Origin: Bradyrhizobium sp. WSM1743
Lineage (GTDB): Bacteria > Pseudomonadota > Alphaproteobacteria > Rhizobiales > Xanthobacteraceae
Length of the DNA stretch: 64,000 bases
Direction of reading: 5' to 3'
Assembly: GCF_000473065.1 (NCBI RefSeq)
Contig: NZ_AXAZ01000013.1
Location: forward strand, 93,126-157,125
A model generated the notes under the pieces. That model worked only from the letters and a program-made list of their open reading frames with translations, searched no databases and was not told the origin of the DNA. Within the stretch, counting starts at the first letter, position 1, and the number at the start of each line of letters is the position of its first letter. The translations under genes and the position numbers were made by a program. Positions 50,575 through 62,432 of this stretch are shown piece by piece.

Positions 50575-51555
50575 ATGAGCATCAACTCCCACGACCATTC
50601 CATCACGCGCCGGCTTGCGGCATCGCTTCTCGCCGCCGCCATCACCTTGTCGACCGCCGCGGCATCGCTTGCGGCCGACGCCGTCGTGCTGCGCGTCGGC
50701 GACCAGAAAGGCGGCAACCGCTCGCTGCTCGAAATCTCCGGCTATGCGAAGGACCTGCCCTACAGGATCGAATGGTCGGAATTCCCCGCGGCGGCGCCGA
50801 TCCTCGAAGCACTCAACGCCGGCGCGCTCGATGTCGGCTACACCGGCGATCTCTCGTTTCTTTCGGTCTATGCGGCGGGCGCGCCGATCAAGGCGATCGG
50901 CGGCACGCGGTCAGACGCGAAAACACAAGCCATCCTGGTGCGCCAGGATTCGCCGATCAAATCGGCGGCAGACCTCAAGGGCAAACGGCTTGCCGGCACG
51001 CGCGGCGGCTGGGGTCAGTTCCTGATCGACGCCACGCTGGAGAAGGCAGGGATCAAGTTGGAGGATGCGACCTTCGCGCCGCTCGGCCCGGTCGATGCCA
51101 AGATCGCGCTGGTCGCGGGCTCGATCGATGCATGGGCGGTGTGGGAGCCTTACGTCTCGTTCGCGACGTTGAAAGACAAGGCCCGTGTGATCGCCGATGG
51201 CGAAGGCCTGACGCCGACCATCACCTTCATCGTCGCCTCCGACAACGCCATCGCCACCAAGCGTGCGGCGGTGCAGGACCTCGTGCAGCGCTTGAACAAG
51301 GCGCGGCTGTGGTCGCTGGATCACCTCACCGAATATGCCAAGAACACGGCCGAGCTGACCAAGCTGCCGGAAGACGTACTGCTGTCGGCCTATACCGCGC
51401 AGCGCACCAGCCCGATCGTGATCGACGAGAGCGTGGTCAAGGAGGTGCAGGAAGCCTCCGACCGTTCGACGCGTTACGGCATCCTGCCGAAGAAGCTCGA
51501 CGTGAGCAAAGCCGTCGACCGCAGCTTCACGGCTGCGGCCGCGGGATCGAATTAG
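50575..51555 (+). CDS. ssuA: Aliphatic sulfonate ABC transporter substrate-binding protein SsuA
   Basis: A 326-residue periplasmic receptor with signal peptide ending ASLAAD. AVVLRVGDQKGGNRSLLEIS opens the fold; LEALNAGALDVGYTGDLSFL, KGKRLAGTRGGWGQFLIDAT and GSIDAWAVWEPYVSFATLKD are SsuA signatures. I chose the ATG at 50575 from the signal peptide. It is divergent from the operon holding the SsuB/SsuC-type transporter and may be an alternative receptor for the same pump. Confidence 0.92.
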   Translation: MSINSHDHSITRRLAASLLAAAITLSTAAASLAADAVVLRVGDQKGGNRSLLEISGYAKDLPYRIEWSEFPAAAPILEALNAGALDVGYTGDLSFLSVYAAGAPIKAIGGTRSDAKTQAILVRQDSPIKSAADLKGKRLAGTRGGWGQFLIDATLEKAGIKLEDATFAPLGPVDAKIALVAGSIDAWAVWEPYVSFATLKDKARVIADGEGLTPTITFIVASDNAIATKRAAVQDLVQRLNKARLWSLDHLTEYAKNTAELTKLPEDVLLSAYTAQRTSPIVIDESVVKEVQEASDRSTRYGILPKKLDVSKAVDRSFTAAAAGSN

Positions 51556-51587
51556 GTGAGATGGTTCTCCGATGGAGCGGCAGCCTC

Positions 51588-51935
51588 GCTCGACCCCTCC
51601 CGCTTGCGGAAGAGGTCGGCGCAACGCGCCGGGTGAGGGCTTTCTCCTCTAGGGGATTGTCCCATTGCAGAGACACCCTCTCCCCGACCTTCCCCGCAAG
51701 CGCAGGACTATCGCATTTGATGGCGTCTTCCTTGCGGCGCATTCTTACACGCCCGCCTCCGGCCGGTCCTCAGGATGAGGGCGGAGTGTGTGGCAGCTGG
51801 TTTGGCGGGCGCCGATGCCCATTTAGCCTCATCCTGAGGGACCGCGTAACGGTCGTCTCGAAGGACGAGGCGTGCGCTCACGTCTTTCAAAAAGCCATAT
51901 GCGATAGCCCTGCCCGCAAGCGGGGGAGGGAGCGC
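51588..51935. repeat. Composite palindromic repeat region downstream of ssuA
   Basis: CCCCTCCCGCTTGCGGAAGA near 51590 and GCCCGCAAGCGGGGGAGGG near 51911 are outer arms. GGTCCTCAGGATGAGG (51765-51780) and CCTCATCCTGAGGGACC (51827-51843) form an inner palindrome of another family, as if one repeat inserted in another. I see no convincing gene within it. Confidence 0.65.
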
Positions 51936-51983
51936 ACCGTGCTCGCGGCAATAGGTAAATCCAACAAGGCAAAGCGCGGCCAA

Positions 51984-52082
51984 ATGCGCAAGCTTCGCCT
52001 CAAGCCCGGCCCACTGCATCTCGCTGCGATCGTGCTCATGCATTTAGCATGCATGAGCCTGATCGTGTGGCTCTCGTTCTAG
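51984..52082 (+). CDS. Possible 32-aa membrane peptide
   Basis: An ATG-to-TAG frame encodes a basic head (MRKLRLKPGP) and one hydrophobic helix (LHLAAIVLMHLACMSLIVWL). Composition is that of a single-pass peptide, but the ribosome binding site is poor and it follows a repeat region, so it may be chance. Confidence 0.3.
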   Translation: MRKLRLKPGPLHLAAIVLMHLACMSLIVWLSF

Positions 52083-52093
52083 CCGCGCGGTGC

Positions 52094-52519
52094 TCACCAA
52101 TAGCTGTAATAGCGACGGTGATAGACGCGGTACGGCCGATAATAGCCATAGCTGTAGTACGGACGATAGGGTCGATAGTATCGCGGATAGGCATAGCCCG
52201 GCCCGTAGCCATAACCGTAATACGCCGGGGCATAGCCATAACCGTAGCCCGGATATCCATAGCCGTAATATGGACCGCCATAGTAGCCGTAAGGGGCGCC
52301 GGCCGCGATGGCGCCACCAATGATCGCGCCGGCCGCGAGACCACCAAGACCCCAGCCCCATCCGCCGCCGCGCCAATGCACCTGCGCGACGTTGTCGCCG
52401 GCCGCAGCCTTCATCGTCGCGACGTTGGTCGGCATCGGGCCCGCCGTGGCCTGCCCGATCTGGCCCGCCATGACCACGCCGGCCAGCGAACAGGCAATTG
52501 CCGTCTTCCAGATCCTCAT
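52094..52519 (-). CDS. Exported glycine/tyrosine-rich protein
   Basis: A 141-residue protein with signal peptide MRIWKTAIACSLAGVVMAGQ. A glycine-rich hydrophobic patch (GLGGLAAGAIIGGAIAAGAP) precedes about 65 residues built of Tyr, Gly, Pro and Arg (for example YYGYGYPGYGYGYAPAYYGY). Tyr/Gly repeats of this kind occur in small rhizobial surface or periplasmic proteins; the glycine patch may insert in a membrane. Function unknown. Confidence 0.8.
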   Translation of the reverse strand: MRIWKTAIACSLAGVVMAGQIGQATAGPMPTNVATMKAAAGDNVAQVHWRGGGWGWGLGGLAAGAIIGGAIAAGAPYGYYGGPYYGYGYPGYGYGYAPAYYGYGYGPGYAYPRYYRPYRPYYSYGYYRPYRVYHRRYYSYW

Positions 52520-52852
52520 CGTCTTACTCCTGTCTGACCTTTCGCTTGGAAAAGGATCGCAGCGTCATGATCGGGCATCCTTGCGCCAAGTCAAAGCCTG
52601 GAATTTGCGTGCACCGCACAAGACGCATGCCTCCGTTCTGATCAATTGGTGCCCGGCGTGGATCGAAGACCTCGCCGCCTGTGACACGCGTGCGACGGCG
52701 CCTGAGGCCCGATCACCCGGCAAAGCATTAAGCTTCCCGTGCATTCGCAACCAACAACCACCTTCACGATTTACTATTCGTGCCATTACTATCGGTTCCA
52801 ATGTGCGCGGCCGGGAGGCTTCTCGCGAGCGCCAGGGTTGTGGGAGGATGAC
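52520..52852. other. Intergenic region before glgC, no gene seen
   Basis: Divergent promoter region between the Gly/Tyr-rich gene and glgC. Short open frames here lack start signals and protein-like composition. The only clear element is GGGAGG just before the glgC start. Confidence 0.5.
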
Positions 52853-54115
52853 ATGAGTGCCGCGAGACCCGAGCCGCTTGCCCGCCAGGCGCTGGCGTTC
52901 GTCCTGGCCGGAGGACGCGGCAGCCGGCTGCTGGAGCTGACCGACCGGCGCGCCAAGCCGGCGGTCTATTTCGGCGGCAAGTCCCGCATCATCGATTTCG
53001 CGCTATCGAATGCGGTGAACTCGGGCATCCGCCGTATCGCGGTCGCAACCCAATACAAGGCGCACAGCCTGATCCGGCACCTTCAGATGGGCTGGAACTT
53101 CTTCCGCCCCGAACGTAACGAGAGTTTTGATATTCTTCCCGCCAGCCAGCGCGTCTCCGAGACCATGTGGTATGTCGGCACGGCGGACGCGGTGTACCAG
53201 AACATCGACATCATCGAATCCCACGCCTGCCGCTTCATCGTGGTGCTGGCCGGCGACCACATCTACAAAATGGACTACGAGGTGATGCTGCGCCAGCACG
53301 TCGAGAGCGGCGCCGACGTCACCGTCGGCTGCCTCGAGATGCCGCGGACGGAATCCTCGGGCTTCGGCATCATGCATATCGACGAGAACGGCTGGATCCA
53401 GTCGTTCCTGGAGAAGCCGAAAGATCCGCCGCCGATGCCCGGCAAGGCGGACATCTCGCTCGCCAGCATGGGCATCTACGTGTTCGACGCGAAATTCCTG
53501 TTCGACCAGCTCAAGCGCGACGCCGAAGACCCGAACTCCAATCACGATTTCGGCAAGGACATCATCCCCTACATCGTCAAGAATGGCCGCGCGATGGCGC
53601 ACCAGTACTCGACCTCCTGCGTCCGCTCCGGCAGCGATCTCCGCGCCTATTGGCGCGACGTCGGCACGGTCGACGCCTATTGGGCCGCCAATATCGACCT
53701 CACCGACGTGGTGCCGGAGCTCGACCTGTTCGACCGCGCCTGGCCGATCTGGTCCTATGCCGAGATCACGCCGCCGGCGAAATTCGTCCATGACGAGGAG
53801 AGCCGGCGAGGACAGGCGGTGAGCTCGCTGGTCTCCGGCGGCTGCATCATCTCGGGCGCCTCGCTGCGCCGCGCGTTGCTGTTCACCGGCGTGCGCATCA
53901 ACTCCTACGCCAATGTCGAGAACGCCGTGATCATGCCCTATGTGAATGTCGGCCGCGGTGCTCGCTTGAGGAACGTCGTGATCGACCGCGGCGTCGAGAT
54001 TCCGGAGGGGCTCGTCGTCGGCGAGGATCCCGAGTTTGACGGGAAGCGCTTCCGCACCACCGAGCAGGGCATCTCGCTGATCACCCAGCCGATGATCGAC
54101 AGGCTCAATACATGA
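52853..54115 (+). CDS. glgC: Glucose-1-phosphate adenylyltransferase GlgC
   Basis: A 420-residue enzyme making ADP-glucose for glycogen. The nucleotide-binding start [20 protein letters not shown] and [20 protein letters not shown], the catalytic [17 protein letters not shown], the sugar-phosphate site GLEKP-equivalent ([13 protein letters not shown]), and the C-terminal left-handed beta-helix ([20 protein letters not shown]) are all present. GGGAGG precedes the ATG. It overlaps glgA by four bases (ATGA), so the two are coupled. Confidence 0.97.
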   Translation: MSAARPEPLARQALAFVLAGGRGSRLLELTDRRAKPAVYFGGKSRIIDFALSNAVNSGIRRIAVATQYKAHSLIRHLQMGWNFFRPERNESFDILPASQRVSETMWYVGTADAVYQNIDIIESHACRFIVVLAGDHIYKMDYEVMLRQHVESGADVTVGCLEMPRTESSGFGIMHIDENGWIQSFLEKPKDPPPMPGKADISLASMGIYVFDAKFLFDQLKRDAEDPNSNHDFGKDIIPYIVKNGRAMAHQYSTSCVRSGSDLRAYWRDVGTVDAYWAANIDLTDVVPELDLFDRAWPIWSYAEITPPAKFVHDEESRRGQAVSSLVSGGCIISGASLRRALLFTGVRINSYANVENAVIMPYVNVGRGARLRNVVIDRGVEIPEGLVVGEDPEFDGKRFRTTEQGISLITQPMIDRLNT

Positions 54116-55566
54116 CGCCTGTTCGCGTCCTCGCGGTCGCTTCTGAAGTCTATCCCCTCGTCAAGACCGGCGGCCTTGCGGATGTCGCCGGCGCGCTGCC
54201 GGCTGCGCTGAAGGCGCATGGCGTCGAGATGCGCACCTTGATGCCCGGCTATCCCGACGTGATGCGCCTGCTGTCAGGCGCAGACGAACTCCGGCGCTGG
54301 CCGGATTATTTCGGCGGCCCCGGGCGCCTGCTGGCGGGCTCGTATGACGGGCTCGATCTGTTCGTGCTGGACGTGCCGCATCTCTATGCGCGGCCGGGCA
54401 ACCCCTATGTCACCACTGAGGGCATCGACTGGCCGGACAACGGCGTGCGCTTTGCCGCGCTGTCGCGCGTGGCCGCGGATATCGGCCGCGGCCTCGTCCC
54501 GGCCTTCGTGCCCGATATCGTGCACGCCCACGATTGGCAGGCGGGGCTCGCGCCGGCTTATCTGCACTACGACAATCGTCCGCGGCCCGGCACCGTGATG
54601 ACCATTCACAACATGGCCTATCAGGGCAAGTTCGCGCCTGATTTGATCGGATCGATCGGCCTGCCCTGGGACTCGTTCAACGTTCAGGCGCTGGAATATT
54701 TCGGCGGCATCAGCTTCTTGAAGGCCGGCCTGCGATTCGCCGATCGCATCACCACGGTATCGCCGACCTACGCGAAGGAAATCCAGAGCGACGAAGGCGG
54801 CATGGGGCTCGGCGGTCTGCTTCGTGAACGTTCGGGCGTGCTGAGCGGGATTCTCAACGGCATCGACACATCGGTGTGGAATCCGCAGGAAGATCCGCAC
54901 ATCGCCTACCGCTTCGGCGCCGAGGACCTGACGTTCCGCGCCGCGAACAAGGCGGTGCTGCAGCAGCAGTTCAACCTCGATCCCTCCGACGAAGCACCAC
55001 TGCTCGGCGTCATCAGCCGCCTGTCGTGGCAGAAGGGGCTCGACCTCCTGCTCGAGGCCATTCCGACCATCCTGCGCGAAGGCATGCAGCTCGCACTGCT
55101 CGGCAGTGGCGAGCGCGATCTGCAGGATGGCTATCAGGCTGCGGCCCGCGCCCACCCCGGCCGGATCGGCGTCGTGATCGGCTATGACGAGATTCTGGCG
55201 CATCTGATTCAAGCGGGCTCGGACGCGTTGATCGTGCCTTCGCGGTTCGAGCCGTGCGGACTGACCCAGCTCTGCGCGCTGCGCTATGGCACTGTCCCGA
55301 TCGTCTCCCGCGTCGGCGGCCTCGAAGACACCATCGTCGATATCGGCGAGGCCGATGCGTCCAACCACGATGCCACCGGATTCAAGTTCGGCCCCGTGAC
55401 GGCCGATGCCCTCGCCGGCACGCTGCGCAAGGCCAACACCGTCTTCCACGACAAGCTGACCTGGCGCCGGCTGCAACGCGGCGGCCTTGCCAGCGACGTC
55501 TCCTGGCGCAACCGCGCCGGCGACTATGCTGCGCTGTATCGCGATCTCATGACAGCCCGCGCGTGA
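54112..55566 (+). CDS. glgA: Glycogen synthase GlgA
   Basis: A 484-residue GT5 glycosyltransferase that extends alpha-1,4-glucan from ADP-glucose. The ADP-glucose motif KTGGLADV is at residues 17-24, and [31 protein letters not shown] and the C-terminal [20 protein letters not shown] with [13 protein letters not shown] are diagnostic. Starts within the glgC stop (ATGA). No branching or debranching gene follows; a SemiSWEET sugar transporter gene does. Confidence 0.97.
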   Translation: MTPVRVLAVASEVYPLVKTGGLADVAGALPAALKAHGVEMRTLMPGYPDVMRLLSGADELRRWPDYFGGPGRLLAGSYDGLDLFVLDVPHLYARPGNPYVTTEGIDWPDNGVRFAALSRVAADIGRGLVPAFVPDIVHAHDWQAGLAPAYLHYDNRPRPGTVMTIHNMAYQGKFAPDLIGSIGLPWDSFNVQALEYFGGISFLKAGLRFADRITTVSPTYAKEIQSDEGGMGLGGLLRERSGVLSGILNGIDTSVWNPQEDPHIAYRFGAEDLTFRAANKAVLQQQFNLDPSDEAPLLGVISRLSWQKGLDLLLEAIPTILREGMQLALLGSGERDLQDGYQAAARAHPGRIGVVIGYDEILAHLIQAGSDALIVPSRFEPCGLTQLCALRYGTVPIVSRVGGLEDTIVDIGEADASNHDATGFKFGPVTADALAGTLRKANTVFHDKLTWRRLQRGGLASDVSWRNRAGDYAALYRDLMTARA

Positions 55567-55603
55567 GTCATGACCGACGTCGAATCCATGCTATAGAGCC
55601 GGC

Positions 55604-55864
55604 ATGGAACCCCTCATGATCAAGCTCATCGGCTTTGCCGCCGCCACCTGCACCACCGTGGCCTATGCGCCGCAGGCCATCAAGGTGTGGAAGACCCGCT
55701 CCACCGGTGACATCTCGCTCGGCATGTTCCTGGTCATGGTGCTGGGCCTGGCGCTCTGGCTCCTCTACGGCCTGCTCTCGGGTGATGCGCCGCTCGTCGC
55801 CGCCAACGCCATCACCATGCTGCTCGCCGGCGGCATCCTGGTGATGAAGCTGCGCTACGGGTGA
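55604..55864 (+). CDS. SemiSWEET-family sugar transporter
   Basis: An 86-residue protein with three helices (LIGFAAATCTTVAYAPQAIK; LGMFLVMVLGLALWLLYGLL; LVAANAITMLLAGGILVMKL), the triple-helix bundle that dimerises into a SemiSWEET channel. The PQ motif (YAPQAIKVWKTRSTGDISLG) is intact. SemiSWEETs carry sucrose or other sugars across the inner membrane. It lies 37 bases after glgA on the same strand, so sugar uptake or release may be tied to glycogen turnover. Confidence 0.92.
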   Translation: MEPLMIKLIGFAAATCTTVAYAPQAIKVWKTRSTGDISLGMFLVMVLGLALWLLYGLLSGDAPLVAANAITMLLAGGILVMKLRYG

Positions 55865-55917
55865 GGCCTTCTTCGCCTCTGCTCGCGTCCGGCAGGGAGG
55901 GTCTCGCAAATCCGCTC

Positions 55918-56061
55918 CGTCATCCTGAGGTGCGACGCGAGCGGTGCGCAGCACCGCATGCAGAGCCTCGAAGGATGAACGGCGAGATGCAGCCGGGCCG
56001 TCGCCCTTCGAGGCTTGCTCAGCGGCGCCCATGCGCCCAGAGCGCGCACCTCAGGGTGACG
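55918..56061. repeat. Palindromic intergenic repeat (CGTCATCCTGAGG family)
   Basis: CGTCATCCTGAGGTGCG and CGCACCTCAGGGTGACG form outer arms around AGCCTCGAAGGATGAACGG and the pairing CGCCCTTCGAGGCT. It sits between the convergent SemiSWEET and dioxygenase genes. The inner palindrome at 51765-51843 belongs to the same family. Confidence 0.8.
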
Positions 56062-56139
56062 GGGATGAGCTGGTGCGAACTCTCTCGTCATCGCAAGCGC
56101 GAACAAATCTCGTCGCGCTCTCAGAAGGGGAGAAGGAAG

Positions 56140-56937
56140 TCACCCGCCAAACACATACGACGCCATCGCCACATTCGCGACCTCGTCGACGAAGACGCGC
56201 TTGCCTACGTCGCTGCCGGCAGCGCCAGCCGCCACCATCAGCGGCAACAGATGGTCCTCGCGTGGATGCGCCAGGCGTGCGCTAGGTGCGTTCTCCCAGT
56301 CGACCAGCATGGCATTGCGGCGCGCCGCATCAGGGCTGCTGATCGCCTCGTTCAGATAGGCCTCGAAATCATATGAGACCGGTTTCGACTCCGGCCGGTT
56401 GAAGCCGCGCATGTTGTGATAGGTCAGGCCGCTGCCGACGATCAGAATGCCTTCGTCGCGCAAGGGTGCGATCGCCTGCCCCACCTTGACGTGCTCGGCC
56501 GCGTCATAGCTCGACTTCAACGAGAGCAGCACGATCGGCATGTCGGCGTTCGGATACATCAGGCCGAGCGGCACGAAGGTGCCGTGGTCAAAGCCCTGGT
56601 TGGGATCTTCGCGGCAATCGAAGCCCGCGTGCTTCAGCAGCGCCTTCACCTGCGCGGCGAGCTCGGGCTTGCCCGGCGCCGGATATTTGAGGTGGTAGGT
56701 ATGCTCGGGGAAACCGTAATAGTCGTAGACCATCGGCGGATGCGGCGAGGTCGACACCGTGAAGTCGTCGGCCTCCCAATGGCCGGTGATGACGAGCACG
56801 GCCTTCGGCCTCTCCGGCAGAAGCTGCGGCAGACGGCCGAACGCCTCGGCAGTCCTGGCATATTGTACCCGCCTGTCCTCCATGAAGGGCCAGGGGCCAC
56901 CGCCATGCGACAGGAACAGAGTTGGAAATCGCGTCAT
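56140..56937 (-). CDS. LigB-type extradiol dioxygenase family protein (DODA-like)
   Basis: A 265-residue class III extradiol dioxygenase-like protein. LFLSHGGGPWPFMEDRR gives the N-terminal His, VLVITGHWEAD the second His, GFDHGTFVPLGLMYPNADMP the conserved His with PL, and SGLTYHNMRGF and the C-terminal REDHLLPLMVAAGAAGS the remaining conserved residues. It would use zinc or iron; relatives open catecholic rings or make betalamic acid. The ATG at 56937 begins the conserved domain. The substrate is unknown; it stands alone. Confidence 0.92.
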   Translation of the reverse strand: MTRFPTLFLSHGGGPWPFMEDRRVQYARTAEAFGRLPQLLPERPKAVLVITGHWEADDFTVSTSPHPPMVYDYYGFPEHTYHLKYPAPGKPELAAQVKALLKHAGFDCREDPNQGFDHGTFVPLGLMYPNADMPIVLLSLKSSYDAAEHVKVGQAIAPLRDEGILIVGSGLTYHNMRGFNRPESKPVSYDFEAYLNEAISSPDAARRNAMLVDWENAPSARLAHPREDHLLPLMVAAGAAGSDVGKRVFVDEVANVAMASYVFGG

Positions 56938-57093
56938 GGGGCTCGTCTCGTTGACAACAGGCGCGTGCGAGCTGTCCGCACGAGCTGCGGTGAGCATAGG
57001 CAAAGCAGCATGGTTAGCAAGTCGTTAACGATTTGCCGGCCAGAATCCCCGGTGTGGCCGAAGCAGTCGGCCCGAAGACAAGTGAGACGTGAG

Positions 57094-57273
57094 ATGAGGA
57101 AGTTTGCGCTGGGGGACGTCGTCAACAGTGACAAGGGCCGCCGCGGTGTCGTCCGCGCTGCCTTCAAGTCCAGGGAAGGCCAGCAGTTCTATGCCGTCGA
57201 GAAGGATGGCGCGATAGACTATCTCGAAGAAGACCGGCTGAGCCCGGCGCCCCGCGTCGAGCTCGCGGCTTAA
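57094..57273 (+). CDS. Small conserved-looking protein, 59 aa
   Basis: A 59-residue basic protein: MRKFALGDVVNSDKGRRGVV, then RAAFKSREGQQFYAVEKDGA and IDYLEEDRLSPAPRVELAA. It looks like a small SH3-like barrel (GDVV...G.V....Y.V...G). No signal peptide or membrane segment. It lies alone between divergent and convergent neighbours; function unknown. Confidence 0.7.
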   Translation: MRKFALGDVVNSDKGRRGVVRAAFKSREGQQFYAVEKDGAIDYLEEDRLSPAPRVELAA

Positions 57274-57280
57274 ATCCAGC

Positions 57281-58753
57281 TCATTTCCTGCCATCACCTG
57301 CGAGTCGATCGAGACGCTCCGCGAATGGATCGTCTCCGCTTGCGATGCGATCGTTCGTGATTAGCAGCAGGCGATCGCCGCCCGCCGCGTCCCAGCGCGG
57401 CAGGTCGGGACCATTGGGATCGCCGCTCCTGGCGAAATTGATCCAGTAGGCGCGCATGCGGTTTGCGACCGCGCGATCGCGTCGCGACAAGATGCCCGCG
57501 CCAGGCACGCCTTCCGCACCGAAGATGAACTGCAACTCCCTTCCGTGGCCGACTTCCGGATTTGTGCGCCTGGCCTCCGGCACATAGGCGAAACGGTAGC
57601 GAAAGGTCGGCGCGCCGCTTGCGGCGTGCAGGCGGGCCAGCAGTCGCACCGGTTCCGAGAAGATCTTGTCGGTGTAAAACCTTGCCGCGAGATCCGAGGG
57701 TCTGGCGAGATCGGGATAGAGCTTGCGTAGTTCGTCGCTGGCAATGCCGGACGGCGCAAGCTCCTCCTTGATATCGGACTCATTCTCCAAGCCCGTCTCG
57801 TCGTCGTTCGAGCCGATGATCAAGGGAATGCGGCTTTGATGTCCGGCCGCAAAGCCCGAGGCAAGGTCCTCCTCGGTCGCCAGACGTCCATCCATCATCG
57901 GCGCGAAGCTGCGCGGCGATTTCTCCAGCAATTGTTTTTCGGCGGCCAGCAGGCGCCGCGGCTCGGCTGCGCGCAAATCTGTTTTCGGCCCAAGCGCGGC
58001 CACGAACTGCCGGCCCACCGCCTCCGCTTCTTGCACCGAGCGCAAGCGTGCGCGGCCGGGCACCGATTGCAGAATGGCCTTCTGGAAGAGATCGCGCGCT
58101 TGCGCAGACAGCATCAGCAGCGCGATCGATGTCGCGCCTGCATCGCTGCCAAACAAAGTGACATTGCCCCGATCGCCGCCGAAGGCCGCGATATTGTCGT
58201 GCACCCAATGCAGTGCGGCGATCTGGTCCATCAGGCCGTAATTTCCGGAGCTGTCGTCCGACAACGCGGGGTGCGTGAGCCAGCCGAGCGCGCCAAGGCG
58301 ATAATTCACGGTGACCGCGATGAGCCCCGCCTGCGCCAGCTTGGCGCCATCGAACAGCGGATCATTCGCGGTGCCCGAGACGAAGCCGCCGCCATGGATG
58401 AACACCATCACCGGCAATGGACCGTCGACCCCGAAAGGACGGAACACGTTCAGCGTCAGACAATCCTCGCTCGCCTCCGGCCGCGACGGTTGAAGGCACG
58501 GCGCGCCGTAGTCGTAGGCGGTGCGCATTTCCGAACTTTCGGTCGTCGGCTGCGGCGCTTGCCAGCGCAGCGCGCCGACCGGCGGCGCCGTGTAAACCAA
58601 CCCCTTGAAGGACGCCACCTCGCCTTCCACGGCGCCGAGCATCTGCCCTTCACGCGTCAACGCGAAGGGGAATTGTCCGACCGGCTGCGCCACGGCCGAT
58701 CGTGCGCAACACAGGACTGCGGAAGCCGCAACAAGTGCAAGCAAGCACCGCAT
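57281..58753 (-). CDS. Secreted type-B carboxylesterase-fold protein lacking the Ser nucleophile
   Basis: A 490-residue exported protein with signal peptide MRCLLALVAASAVLCCARSA. It follows carboxylesterases in order: SEDCLTLNVFRP, oxyanion hole VMVFIHGGGFVSGTAN, VTVNYRLGALGWL, NYGLMDQIAALHWVHDNIAAFGGD (split), then the nucleophile elbow, which reads NVTLFGSDAGATSIALLML. Families have GESAG; here the catalytic Ser is Asp and the preceding Glu is Ser. The acid region GSNDDETG and the His region GHGRELQFIFG are kept. The enzyme may be inactive, binding-only, or use a shifted Ser. No ribosome binding site is obvious for the ATG at 58753. Confidence 0.88.
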   Translation of the reverse strand: MRCLLALVAASAVLCCARSAVAQPVGQFPFALTREGQMLGAVEGEVASFKGLVYTAPPVGALRWQAPQPTTESSEMRTAYDYGAPCLQPSRPEASEDCLTLNVFRPFGVDGPLPVMVFIHGGGFVSGTANDPLFDGAKLAQAGLIAVTVNYRLGALGWLTHPALSDDSSGNYGLMDQIAALHWVHDNIAAFGGDRGNVTLFGSDAGATSIALLMLSAQARDLFQKAILQSVPGRARLRSVQEAEAVGRQFVAALGPKTDLRAAEPRRLLAAEKQLLEKSPRSFAPMMDGRLATEEDLASGFAAGHQSRIPLIIGSNDDETGLENESDIKEELAPSGIASDELRKLYPDLARPSDLAARFYTDKIFSEPVRLLARLHAASGAPTFRYRFAYVPEARRTNPEVGHGRELQFIFGAEGVPGAGILSRRDRAVANRMRAYWINFARSGDPNGPDLPRWDAAGGDRLLLITNDRIASGDDPFAERLDRLAGDGRK

Positions 58754-58818
58754 CTTGGAGGATCTCGATGAGGGGACCGGCAGGTTATGTCCAGAGTCGT
58801 CAGCGAAGCAAGCCTCGC

Positions 58819-59028
58819 CTAGCTGCCCTTGCCCTTCAGCTCCGCCAGCGCGCGGCGAGCGATGATGCCGAGCTCGCCAAGGGTGGAGTGGCCGGACTGC
58901 GCCGCCTCGATCAGGCGCTCGGCGATGAATCTGCGGCTGTCGTGATCGCCACCATGCGGCAGTTGCCGGCACGTCTCCTCGAGGACGACGTCCATGTTCG
59001 CTTTGGTGCGCTCACTCAACTCTGTCAT
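58819..59028 (-). CDS. Small hypothetical protein, 69 aa
   Basis: A 69-residue soluble helical protein: TKANMDVVLEETCRQLPHGG, then DHDSRRFIAERLIEAAQSGH and STLGELGIIARRALAELKGK. Conserved-looking composition suggests a real gene of a rhizobial family, but I do not recognise a function. It is divergent from the monooxygenase/esterase fusion, 229 bases away. Confidence 0.7.
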   Translation of the reverse strand: MTELSERTKANMDVVLEETCRQLPHGGDHDSRRFIAERLIEAAQSGHSTLGELGIIARRALAELKGKGS

Positions 59029-59257
59029 GACGCCCAGCCGCTACGCGTGGCTTGTAAGCGCAAGCATACACAGAAGGATGCGGTCTGATTACCCCGGGCG
59101 ATCACGGCCATTGTGCATCGCGGTGCGTGTGGTGCCGCAACATTCGCGCGGTCACGATGCCGCCGCAAACGACCACCGGGGATTGCACTTGCTGTAATGA
59201 CAAGCTGAACCTGCGGCGATAGCCTGCCGGCAAAACAAAACATACGGGAGGAATGCC

Positions 59258-61942
<2,685 letters not shown>

Positions 61943-62023
61943 GGAGCGACAAGGCGGCTAGGAACCTTTTCCCGGCTGCCGCGTTGAGTGATCGTGGCAT
62001 TGAGATGCAGCGATAAATGTGTG

Positions 62024-62062
62024 GGCCCCGGCACGCGGATTTGTGTGCTGGGGCCGTCTTTT
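62024..62062 (+). terminator. Terminator after the monooxygenase/esterase gene
   Basis: GGCCCCGGCAC and GTGCTGGGGCC form an 11-bp stem (one G-U) with a 10-base loop, followed by GTCTTTT. It lies 81 bases after the stop at 61942. Confidence 0.8.
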
Positions 62063-62076
62063 GCGTGAGGCAGGCG

Positions 62077-62349
62077 ATGGGGGACGCGGTCGGGGATTCA
62101 AAGGTCGACTTCAGCGCGCTTGCGGTGCTGCAGAAATGGCCGTCACTTGCAAACCAGCGACGGCCGGACCGGGAGCCTTATCGGGTCATTGAGGGCACGC
62201 TCGACGATTGCATCTCGGCGTTCATGCAGAAGCCGGCGGCAACCCGGCACCTCTACGAGATACGTACGGCGGCGCAGCCACCGCTGGTCACGGAGATACT
62301 TTCACCCGAGCACGTCATCGAGCTATCGCGCTTGAGAGAATTTCTCTGA
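62077..62349 (+). CDS. Small hypothetical protein, 90 aa
   Basis: A 90-residue soluble protein: FSALAVLQKWPSLANQRRPD, then REPYRVIEGTLDDCISAFMQ and KPAATRHLYEIRTAAQPPLV ending ELSRLREFL. GAGG lies seven bases before the ATG at 62077. The composition is protein-like and it may belong to a rhizobial family of small proteins. Function not recognised. Confidence 0.65.
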   Translation: MGDAVGDSKVDFSALAVLQKWPSLANQRRPDREPYRVIEGTLDDCISAFMQKPAATRHLYEIRTAAQPPLVTEILSPEHVIELSRLREFL

Positions 62350-62432
62350 CAGCCTTCACAAGCACGCGAGCAGGAACCTTCTTACGGTTTTCCCGTTGTC
62401 AGGGATCGGAAGTAAAGACGCGAGCGCCTCAC

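Noticed and set aside
50772..52082. 436-aa frame through ssuA and the repeat region
   Set aside because: It is out of frame with ssuA and crosses a repeat; only its last 32 codons could be a separate peptide, listed with low confidence.
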